Assembly: GCA_002286855.1 (NCBI GenBank)
Contig: NRSV01000005.1
Location: 62,001-126,000, forward strand
DNA length: 64,000 bases
Source of the DNA: Bipolaris cookei
Lineage: Eukaryota; Ascomycota; Dothideomycetes; Pleosporales; Pleosporaceae
Direction of reading: 5' to 3'
Of this stretch, positions 55,200 to 64,000 are shown piece after piece. Position 1 is the stretch's first letter, and each line of letters starts with the position of its first letter. Made by a program: the position numbers and the translations under genes. The notes below the pieces were generated by a model. It had not been told where the DNA came from. It saw nothing but the letters and a program-made list of their open reading frames with translations, and ran no database searches.

Positions 55200-56500
55200 G
55201 TTGCGAAGAGGTTATGGGCGCTGCTGAGCCCAAATTAGACACAGTTGGCGGACCAGCATCCGCCTTCTCCTCCCCCACTTAGCTCAGCAACCTACCCCTG
55301 TTCCTCTTGCAGTGAGAATCCCAATCTCGCTAACATAACCACCAGCTGATGCTGCAGCGGTTACTGGTATCTTCCATTGGCAGCATCGAGCCTATCAGAC
55401 GTGATAGCGCCTACGCTACGTTAATGCTACGTTGCATGCCCCATTTACCGATTACGCATGTCGAATCCTATGGCGGCGTTTTCCCCGACATCGAGACATA
55501 GCGGGTTAGCGGGCTTCCAACGTACCTCATTCTCGACACGCCTCTTGTGGTATACTGGGGACGAGATCGAGGTATTAAGGTATCATTGATGAGTACAGCA
55601 AAGCGACCTGAGGAGTTTCTCTAAGTGAATGAGAAAACAATAATCATTGTAGTGTTGAGATCAATGTGATATGACCCAGCCTGAGTGCATGAGCTGGCAT
55701 AATTGGTTCCATATTCTCGGCCCGTTCGCAATCTCGCAGAGTTCCGTTTGAGTACGAAAATATGTTTTTCTGAAGTATGCAACCTGGTCTTTTGCGTTAC
55801 CACATGTAGTCTATGCATGTAGCTCGTCGTACGCACTAACCGCCTCATACATGTAAAAGGAAACCAAGAAATCTTTGGCAGGTTAGTGTGAAGTGACCAG
55901 GTTTTGACTTTATCGTTACTTGCTTTCAATGTCACACTCTAGTTTCTTTATACGTTCTTCCTGCAATTCTAGAAGCTTCTGCTATGCTGGGTATGGAATG
56001 ATGACCTCCGTAGCTCTGTGATTTCCCTCACAGAGATCGTAGCCCTTGTCCTCAACCTAGATTTGCGGCAAAGCGCTGTCGTCGTTGGGCATGATTGCTG
56101 AGACATGCATTAACCCTTCTGACCACACACTCTGCGGCTTCAATACGAGGCAAAACCGGCAATCTGTGTCTACTAGCCAGATTCAGAAGATTGGCGTCAT
56201 TCGCGACTCACGCAAAGTCTGAATGATGATCTGAGCTTGGCTTATGTTATGTTGGTTATGACACAGGCGCCGGATGCTTTCGAACATGATGCGCTGATTA
56301 CGGTGGCCTTATTATAGAGGGGATGGCTAGCTTTATGCGACAACAAGAAATATCATTAGTGTCGTACAACACAATCAGATCATCCCAATAAGAGGTGTTC
56401 GATCCGCCCATTTATCCAGGACGACTGTTCAAAAACACGGAAGAAGAGTAATAGATACAACAGGTACAGATACAGACTAGCAGGGGTAACGCAGCCAGAT
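55200..56500. other. Gene-free 1.3 kb
   Basis: No gene supported; the 104-codon minus frame at 55621-55935 has no recognisable feature. No clear repeat. Confidence 0.4.
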
Positions 56501-57446
56501 TTACGCCAAGCCGGGGGGTGGGTTGGGGAGGACATTAGGCCACACCGAGTGGCGCGGCACGACGTAGTGTGCGGCTTGCATGTTGTAGACGGGTTCAGAC
56601 GCACCACGCAAAAAATTCTCTATTACCACAATAGACCGGTCGCACTCTAAATCTATCTTTTTTCCGCCATCCAGTGAATTCAGCAGTTCGAGAATTTTGA
56701 TCTTGTCCAGCCGTCTTAAGGTGCATGGCCCACAATCTTTCAAATTTCCGTCGTTCTTGAAATTATATTAGCATAAAGAAGTTTTGGAATCGGCTTTAAC
56801 GTACCAGATCTTGTACGATCACTTCCAGTTGCTCGTATAACGAGGTTTCCTCCGGGAATGGATTCTGGATAACGTGCTCTTTGACAGCTTCGAGAAACCG
56901 AGAATTTCTTTTATACGGCTGGTATATATCATGTTCATCAAGATACCGTACCATGGAGACTCCGTATATGTGAAACCGTGTTTCCCATGGCGGAGCTTCA
57001 TAGGTTTTCACGATCTCACGCATTCTACCGCCTCGTATTATTACACAGGCGTCAAGAGTGAGGCCCTTCGATTTCCACGTGGTGAGCGCATCTGCTGGTG
57101 AAATGATGTCCGCGAAGTAATCCCTCAGGTGCGACTATAAGACCAACAGTCAGCATCTAGGCTATCATTTAAAGAGCTAACTTGAACCAACCATAAATTC
57201 CATGTATTCAGTGAGAACACGTCGATAGGTTCGTGCAATATACCTGGCCTCCATTGATGCACTGAATTGATCTATTCTATAACCTTGAAGTTCGTCGAGA
57301 TCGTCTTTATACAAATAGATATGATATGGGTTGCAGGGAGTATCGGGACGGCGGATGTCGGGTCTGGCGAAATAGGTGAAGAATTTCCATAAGCTTTCTT
57401 TCGTTTGTTCGTAATAGATGTTGTACAAATCTTCGACAGAAGCCAT
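56501..57446 (-). CDS. Hypothetical protein, 3 exons (279 aa)
   Basis: CDS complement(join(56501..56755,56805..57134,57192..57446)); introns 49 and 57 nt, both phase 0. Starts MASVEDLYNIYYEQTKE; the longer frame upstream (to 57596) is probably leader. Rich in aromatic and charged residues (FFTYFARPDIRRPDTP; IYLYKDDLDELQGYRID; ARYIARTYRRVLTEYMEFM). The second exon has LTLDACVIIRGGRMREIVKTY and WETRFHIYGVSMVRYLDEHD. The end is Pro-rich (PNVLPNPPPGLA). No domain recognised; probably a cytosolic lineage-specific protein. Confidence 0.65.
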
Positions 57447-57970
57447 TTTTGCTTTCAAAGTATGGGAGAACGGAACATCAAGCTTATATACGGTAAAAAA
57501 TGACAATACTCCTGATTGCGGATAGAAAACAGAAATACAGGAGCAACTGGGGCGCATCCGTGTCCCTACCAACGTGTCTCGTGTACTGAGACACATGTTA
57601 GGTCTGGTTGATCTTCATAACAAGAACCGAATTCAGTTCCCATGCACTGACCAAACACTACAAGGGTTGGGTTCATTGCAAGCAGCTGGTCAGGTTTCGG
57701 CGCTTATACAATCAAAGAAGTTCCTGCAGGAATGTTGAAAACGAGCTAGCTGAGGTGGTTGCATGTCCTATCGTCTGTGCGAAGAAAACTATCTCCACAA
57801 TAACTGATATTATTTTGAAGCCGAGATTCTAGATGTCTCGGATGGGGTCAAACGTACGCGTACCCTCGACAGCCGCGTCGTGAGCGTCCTTAGCAGGCGT
57901 CACGCCATCTGCGCCCCTGGCGTGCGTACCGCTATTTGTTTCTATTGGATGATCGATCGATCTGGTAGAC
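57447..57970. other. Intergenic, nothing recognised
   Basis: No supported gene or repeat. Confidence 0.4.
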
Positions 57971-58377
57971 TTAGCTATAATATGTTACCATAGAGCCGCA
58001 AGTTTGACAAGGCACGCACGTACCCTCTGCATATTTGAGGTTTCCAATCACCCTGCTCATACGCCATCCTACCAGTTCAATGCTGATAGCGGAAATACCC
58101 TCGCCTACGAGCTGCGTGTTGATTATTTCAGTAATCTCACACTTTCGGTTATATGGAACCCTGCGCCAACGAAGTTCCGGATCTTTCTCACGCAGCTCAC
58201 GAGCGACGTCCTTAGTAATGTCCTACTTAGGTTAACACTGCTCTTTTTCTAGTACACTTAACATACAATAAAACGCCTCCATTGAGGGTCTGAATAGCCC
58301 GCTGCAATACGCGCCTCCTCTGCCGTTGCTCTATCAGGTAATCGCATTGTGTTGATACAGAAAATGAGGCGGCGCAT
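57971..58377 (-). CDS. Small paralogue of the WRMxRxIG-domain protein (120 aa)
   Basis: CDS complement(join(57971..58222,58267..58377)); 44-nt intron. Start ATG 58377 (MRRLIFCINTMRLPD), an alternative is ATG 58347. It aligns by eye with the end of the 338-aa protein: GYSDPQWRRFIDITKDVARE against GYNKLQWDRFYNITKAEINA, and INTQLVGEGISAISIELVGW then RMSRVIG against VNAQLQAENIPKVEYDVFSW then RMARAIG. The intron sits at the same place in the domain, supporting common origin. The C-terminus (CVPCQTCGSM) is unrelated. It may be a real short gene or a remnant. Confidence 0.5.
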
Positions 58378-59947
58378 CGACTGAAAGGCTGGTGTTGGGC
58401 ATGCCCCACTTGGTGATATTGGCTTGGCGCCGAACCCTTGTCCTCGTGTGTCGTTTCCGCGTGCCACTCACACTTCCCGAGCGTCTAACCCTTGTCCTCG
58501 TGTGTCATTTTCGTATGCCACCTCCGCACAAATACGGTCTCGGTGACACCGAGACAAGCCTGCGGACAATGCCTGGCACTCTCTGACTAGCAAGGGTTTA
58601 TGCATGGCTCAGGGAGGGATATGCAGCCGTATGGCATGCTGCGTCACATCTGGTAGATTCGTTCACAAGCAATGGAGCGGGTAAATCAGGCTGGCTGCTT
58701 TGAACGCCATGCAGAGGCCCAGGCTTCTGCGTACCTAGAGCGCTAGCAATGGCGTTCATGCAGTCAATCTGGACTTCATTGCTCTTTGGGTGCTCACATA
58801 CACATGCTCACGTACGCCGAGACCATGAAACTGCCCCTTGTCAAGATGCATGGCCAACCTGATTCCTATATCGCTGATATTGTGCAGCCTGCTGTAGATA
58901 ACGAGCGGCTCGCGACCGGCTCGCATTCCCTCACGTCCTCGCTTAAGGCATGCAGGGGCGAAAACCACTCAACAATCAATGTACTTGCAAGGTTACGTCC
59001 GAGAATGCCTTGGCTGTGGCCCCCAATGACATCAGCACCAATGCCCTCGAGTTTGAGTGGTCGTCCATGTGTTTTGATTGCATGAGTAACCGCCACTGCG
59101 GGGTTGTGAATAATGCACAGCTGGTGGGTTATGACACGAATGCATAGAATCATGTGCACATGCCGTAGATACATATGTCCCCTCATCTTTGGCTATGAAC
59201 ACAACCTCATTAGCAATGGCGCGTGCCCGAACTACCCAATCATGTCAATGCCATTGCCTCGCAGTAGTTGCATGATAACTAATCTAATAACAGGTATGTG
59301 ATCAGACATACCAAGCAGCAGCTCTCCTTCCGCCGGTTTTGTTGTCCGTGAATAGGAAACTAGACTATTGTCACTGTTACCGTATTCGAACGGTCAGGTT
59401 GCATGCAAGTAAATTTATCCGTCAGAGTCCATAGCATGCTAACATTTGCCATCTTGGGAGCATGACCGGTCCGCGTCTTGCACACTTGGGCACGTGATTC
59501 TATCATAATGTGTATCCCTGAGAATGGCCTTCACACTCAAAGTCTCACTCAGGCTTTCTTTCACAGTGACTAATTATCGAGAGAAGCCATTCTACCCCAT
59601 TCATCAAAGTTATTTCCCAAAGCTCATTCCGTCAAGTCGTAGGTCTTGTTGCCAGAATACGCGCGATGACTAATCGCTCCACTTACACAAAGGTTGTAGA
59701 AGTCATGGTAAAGTTTTATATGCGTATATATCAGGTATCCAACATGTATCCTTGATGGAAAAAGTTCAAGGAAGGTGGCAATAACCCTTCTTTCTTTCCA
59801 TCCCCGCAGAAAGAAAATCTTTTCAGTATCATTGAACCCTTGATTGAGACCAGTGTGGTGTCTAGGATCATTTTTGCGAGCGCTACGGTAACTTGCATGT
59901 GCGGAAATACGAAAATATGTCCCTCTGTTGCGAACGTCTGGAGAATA
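58378..59947. other. Gene-poor 1.6 kb with a possible decayed minus-strand gene
   Basis: Minus frames at 58756-58968 (SRLHNISDIGIRLAMHLDKG) and 58866-59186 (GRPLKLEGIGADVIGGHSQG) look protein-like and may be parts of one decayed gene broken by a frameshift. I cannot name the family. From 59300 to 59947 I see nothing. Direct repeats of CCCTTGTCCTCGTGTGTC are at 58434 and 58490. Confidence 0.3.
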
Positions 59948-60525
59948 TCAGTTGACTAATATCGCATATAAGGAGGCTTTGAGATGATTGGGGATCCGCA
60001 AGAATGTGTGAAAGCGCGTGTGTTGTAGTCGGTTGTATCTAAGTGAGATTGATTGAAAGGTACCCATATTGGCCATGATCGTGACATTAGTAGCTAGACT
60101 GTTCGGTATTTGATCTCGGTGTACATAAGCAAGACTATGCTCCCGTCTCATGAATTTCATACGTCCAGGAAGCATTCTAATCAGTTTTTCAACTTTGTCT
60201 TCGTCTACAGTATCATGTTTGGTCTCCTGCCAACCAACTTTCATCTCTCCGACCCCCAGGTCAAGGCCTCCCACAAACACATCAACATGACCATGAGAGT
60301 TCCTAATTCCAAGATGTATCCTAGCCGATGTTTGATATACTCCAACGTATTCTGTCCAGTGAAGATATCTTGTTCGTATGCTTGGAGTCCAGAAGAGCTG
60401 GCATCCTCTTTCTCGGAATCTTGAGTCACATGCGGAAAATGACTATCCAAGGCGGTAGGGTTTGCTTCGCAGAGTATTGCTTCATTGCTGTTCTTCCATT
60501 GGATAGTGAAAAATTGGTCGGGCAT
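59948..60525 (-). CDS. Hypothetical protein, 2 exons (179 aa)
   Basis: CDS complement(join(59948..60302,60341..60525)). The inferred intron is only 38 nt (GTATATC...GGAATTAG), near the lower limit for fungi, but splicing restores a sensible frame: FTGQNTLE joined to NSHGHVDVFVGGLDLGVGEM. Without it the frame runs into an odd hydrophobic end. A Gly-rich strand-like stretch follows, then charged helices (DEDKVEKLIRMLPGRMKFMR). No known domain. Confidence is moderate because of the short intron. Confidence 0.45.
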
Positions 60526-61938
60526 TTTCTGTGAACTGCATGTATGGTCAGGAGATTTACTATCGCCAACTCAAGACCCTTACCTCCTTTCCCACTTCTC
60601 GTTCAGGAACAACTTTCGAAATCTAGAACTCTGAGAAATTTGCAATAAGATGGTGCCAGTGTAGTCAAATGAACTGATAGATTTGTATATTCCTCTACTT
60701 TGACGGAAGGGTGCCCTATATATTCTTGAAGTTGACATTGAGATCATATGATAACGGTGATGAAACATTTTCCTACCTTTTGATGACCAAAGAAAGCCCC
60801 GGCGGTAAATCATTCATGCAAATAGATGAACTAGCATGTCCGTTGAGGCACTAGACTTGAACAAGGACTTCATACCACAAGTGGAGAACAAGCATTAAGC
60901 GCTTTAAAGCTCTGTTTGGTCCTGATCGCTCTCCTTGAGTCAGTAAGAATATCAGAGTTTATCGGAATAGCCCCGGTGACATGCTCTTGAGGCGTTGGTG
61001 TTACCATTTTCTTGGACAGCGAGTATGCCTTGCGAATGCTAAGGCCCTGAGAGCCACTCTTCCTTGCTGTCTCGGCCATTGCCTTCCGAGTAGTGACCTT
61101 CAAAAGCGCTTACATCATGTGAGCTATCATTGTTCGAAATCCTCCGGCATTTCAAGGGACTTCGCATGATTCCTCCTCTCTCACGTTGGTATCACTGGCC
61201 TTGTTAGCAGTGCAACTGTTATAGATTCGGTGATTTTGTTTAAGGTGTTTTAACCAAAAGACTAGAGTTCTTGCTTCCGCGTGATGCTTTCTCAGAATTA
61301 CAATTAAACATATCGGGCCATTTTGGGTATCAAACGCTATTCTCAAGAGCATATCTGCCACATTATCACATCAATACTCTTACTCGCTGCAAGGGATCCT
61401 CTGTAAACCCTCTAATTATTGAACCATCATCATGACAGCACCTGCCATCTATCTTGGGTTCTTTGAGTCACGAACTATGAGAAGAAAAAAGGGGCTGTTT
61501 TAAATATGATCGTGGGGTTGCATGCAGGAAATTATGCCCCGTACAAGCTGAGGATACACACACAATTTATTTACGCCCGGCGGCCGAGCCGAAAGGGCTG
61601 CTAATGCTAGTCTAACTTTTACACTTCCTATGCTCAGTCTTGGTCTCCTTAGCCCATCTATCTTCTTTGGTCCCCTTGTTTATATAGCTCATTATCTTAT
61701 GTCAAAGCCCTTACTTAATATCTTAGAACGATCCTTCTTTATCTACTATTGCTCTTTATTAGGTGCTCGTGGGTTAGTATTGCTGGTGGCAGACTGGCTC
61801 AGAGTCGGCATCTCTACGAGATTCTCTAAGTGTTCAACGTCCTATCTTCGGCGGCTGAAGCGCTGTCTGCTGTGGTTACACGAGGCTGCTGATGGGTTCA
61901 TGTTAGTATCTATAGTTTACCTAGTAGTTAACTAGATA
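60526..61938. other. Gene-poor 1.4 kb
   Basis: Short frames only: minus 60580-60813 starts at an ATG (MIYRRGFLWSSKGRK) and might be a small gene; minus 60870-61103 has no ATG start. The plus frame at 61630-61935 is hydrophobic but unsupported. Confidence 0.3.
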
Positions 61939-62505
61939 TCAGTTTGCATCTAATCTCCGTGTTGCTATTGCGAATCGTATCGTCGCTCGCACTGCGTCCA
62001 TGTCTGGCGCCCATTTCGTATCGTCTGTCGCTGCTTTGCCGCCTAGGTAGAATGACATGTTTCCTCTGCTTATCTGCGTGCATTGCAGCATCTCTATCCG
62101 CTGTGTCGTCCACTTTCGGCAGCGGAACAGAAAATGCTCCACCGTCTCTGCTGCCTGGCCGCATTCGCATTGGTCTGTTGTTGATGCTTTGATTCGGTAT
62201 CGATACGTGTTAAGCTGTGCCATGCCTGTTCTGAGCTGGGCAAGCACGCTGCTCTCTTTCCGTGATAGCCCGTCGTAGAGTTGTCGTGTATGCTTTCCTG
62301 GCAGTGCTGCGTCGATTCGTTTAGAATATGCTCCCACGTCTACTGGTATCTTCTTAGCTATGCCTTGCTTACGTGCTATGTTGTGCCTGAGGATACAGTG
62401 ATTAGCGATTGCGGCTTCACCCTTACACGCGGCTGCGCAACGATTTTGAACAACCCTGCCTTCTATACATAGCTTAGCGCGAACAGTCAGCTGCAGAGCA
62501 ATCAA
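61939..62505 (-). pseudogene. C-terminal part of a second LINE ORF
   Basis: Frame without ATG (it opens at TTG) showing the tail that follows RNase H in fungal Tad-like elements: RIDAALPGKHTRQLYDGLSR, SVLAQLRTGMAQLNTYRYRI, then the zinc-knuckle-like CECGQAAETVEHFLFRCRKW, then NMSFYLGGK. No reverse transcriptase or RNase H core remains, so the element is 5'-truncated. It differs from the LINE at 38677, so two families are present. Confidence 0.75.
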
Positions 62506-62975
62506 TATGATTGGTGAATTTTCAGTCTTATGATGACGAAACTTTTAGAATGATACCTACAGTAGTGAAGCCGCAATCGCTATAGCCTTGTCACTGTAGG
62601 TGATGTTGTAAACGGCGAGTTGCTGTATTGTGCCGTTGATTCAAGTAGGGTTTGCTCATGCGACAGCGGTCAAGGCTGCATCAACGTAAGTATTGAAGAA
62701 TATTATCAAAGTTGCTGACATCGCAATTATCTTGCCACACTATCATTTTCTACAAAATTACTCGAAAGCAAGTGAAAATCCGTAACTCGTACATACATTG
62801 CAGCTAGACGGTGGAAAAATCAATACATACATACACACCCTCTAGCGACGAACAGGCTAGTGACTAACAAAGTGCTACGCATCGTTCGTCGACCTTCAGA
62901 AGTGACGAGACTCCAGTACAAGGCAAACATGCAAATAGGATCTATAATCGTTAGCAGAGGAATTTTATAGTAAGT
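62506..62975. other. LINE flank and 3' remains of the rhodopsin-like gene
   Basis: 62465-62590 recurs in diverged form at about 63540-63660. From about 62976 down to 62810 the minus strand continues the rhodopsin-like frame beyond its stop (YYKIPLLTIIDPICMFALYW). Confidence 0.4.
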
Positions 62976-63329
62976 CTACGTCGTAAAAAGAGCGTAGATC
63001 TACAAGAATAAGCAAACAGTTATATCAAGACCTACTTTAGATAGTAACTCAGACCTCACTTTGCCATTTAATGCACCTGTGTTGTATGCAATTGTATCCC
63101 AAGTCGCTAGAGCTAAAGCGTTGAGGGCAAAAACGATCAGAAGATAGCCAGCCATATCTAGGTTTTTTCGGAAGCGAAATTGGCGCATGTAGATACGCAT
63201 GGCGATGACGGCGTAGGCTAGGACAAGTAGAATCCATTCCAAACCCTTATTTTAGTCAGCTATGTCTCGTAACCACCAAACCTATCAGTAGCCTACCATA
63301 CAATATACCCCGCTAATGATGTATATCAT
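62976..63329 (-). pseudogene. Pth11/rhodopsin-like membrane gene, prematurely stopped
   Basis: Exons 63297-63329 (MIYIISGVYCM), 63036-63245 and 62976-62999; introns 51 and 36 nt, in frame. Transmembrane segments and loop match the fungal rhodopsin-like/Pth11-type receptor N-terminus: GLEWILLVLAYAVIAMRIYM, RKNLDMAGYLLIVFALNALA, and the region around ATWDTIAYNTGALNG. Eight codons into exon 3 (IYALFTT) a TAG appears, probably from CAG; the frame then continues hydrophobic for 50 codons (IPLLTIIDPICMFALYW). These proteins are surface sensors in filamentous fungi. This copy is broken and lacks the remaining helices. Confidence 0.55.
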
Positions 63330-64000
63330 TTTAAGTGTTAAGAGTTATGGGTTATATATGTGCACGAGCGTATGATAAAGGTAAAGGACAGACCCAAGTT
63401 AGAGTAATAGACAAAACAGCGCTATAGGTGATAGTTAACGGACATACAGTACTTGTAGAACACAAGCACATATTATAGTTGTTAGCTATTACAGTTTCAC
63501 TCTACACGCAGGTACGCAATAGTTTTAAATAGTCTTACCCTCTATATATAGCTTAGCGCTCAATGTCTGCTACATAATACTAAATGTGATTGGCCAGTAT
63601 TCGATCTAATGATGACTGATTTTGTGGAATGCTGCACGAAGAGGTGAAGCCGCAATCTTTAACGACTATATTAGAATCCCAAGGTATGGGCTGCGTAATA
63701 AATATGAGAGGCACTGCACATTTGGAGTTGATAATGACATACCGCGTTCAAGTGCAATGTGAAATAGAAAGAGCAAGGCGTATTTGGGTACTAGAAAATT
63801 GTCACGTTCTGGCAGCATATCGTGAACATAATTACCGAATCTGAATTTGGAAAATGGATTATTAGTAGGAAAGACTAAATTCAAATTTCGAAAGTCAAAA
63901 CCTTGACCAGCTTTTGTTATTCGTCACTTTTAGACTCTGGAAACAAACACGGAATCAGTTTAACCCTCACAGTTCAGCGCATTTAGTGATAAGATTTCCC
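63330..64000. other. End of window, diverged repeat
   Basis: Roughly 63540-63660 is a diverged copy of 62465-62590 (shared TAGCTTAGCGC, TGATTGG, TGATGAC, GTGAAGCCGCAATC), so it is probably another LINE-end fragment. No gene seen. Confidence 0.4.

Noticed and set aside
58756..59186. Two minus frames as a functional enzyme gene
   Set aside because: They lie in different frames with no splice signals joining them, and I could not recognise the family; left as a possible decayed gene only.
1..64000. tRNA, rRNA, CRISPR arrays or bacterial-type operons
   Set aside because: I looked for cloverleaf-like T-arm/anticodon patterns, regularly spaced repeats and ribosome-binding sites and saw none; the window is eukaryotic in character.

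Overview
The window looks like a gene-sparse, repeat-rich piece of a filamentous ascomycete nuclear genome. The evidence is multi-exon genes with 36-87 nt GT-AG introns (often with a CTAAC-like branch site), fungal-only families (Zn2Cys6 regulator, BTB/POZ, MYND, fungal PD-(D/E)XK-like, Pth11/rhodopsin-like), Fot/pogo-type transposons, Tad-like LINE remnants and solo LTRs. C-to-T type nonsense changes in several dead copies are what RIP would leave. A Dothideomycete (Pleosporales-like) host is my guess, not something the sequence proves.

Layout. 0-7.3 kb: relics of an NLR-type phosphorylase domain and a MADS-like ORF, a small coiled-coil gene (minus), a multi-pass membrane gene (plus), then a truncated kinase and a truncated C2H2/P-loop gene meeting tail to tail near 6.2 kb. 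7.8-11.2 kb: an intact Fot/pogo element inserted just upstream of an RBR E3 ligase gene (11.3-12.65 kb); the element is interrupted by a 671-bp noisy duplicate that looks like an assembly error. 12.9-17.4 kb: solo LTR, dead pogo transposase, fold-backs and a large minisatellite. 18-22.3 kb: frameshifted BTB gene and two divergent multi-pass membrane genes around a 20-bp minisatellite. 23.3-25.8 kb: 774-aa STAND-N-like gene. 26.6-28.2 kb: SET+MYND gene. 28.8-30.3 kb: damaged PD-(D/E)XK-like gene. 30.7-31.7 kb: acidic coiled-coil gene. 32.7-35.1 kb: LTR, dead MYND gene and the tail of a SET gene. 35.6-38.2 kb: second, inverted copy of the Fot/pogo element with an identical 766-aa transposase. 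38.7-39.9 kb: 5'-truncated LINE with 16-bp target-site duplications.

40-64 kb is more gene-like: Zn2Cys6 regulator, C2H2 gene, 879-aa ankyrin protein, SHB17-like histidine phosphatase, a possible SnoaL-like gene overlapping a neighbour, a membrane protein, several lineage-restricted unknowns (two sharing a domain, at 53.9-55.2 and 58.0-58.4 kb), another LINE tail and a broken rhodopsin-like gene. There is no operon-like or biosynthetic cluster; genes are individually promoted, and the theme is gene remodelling by mobile elements. Spliced structures were worked out by hand from splice signals and reading-frame continuity, without transcript support.
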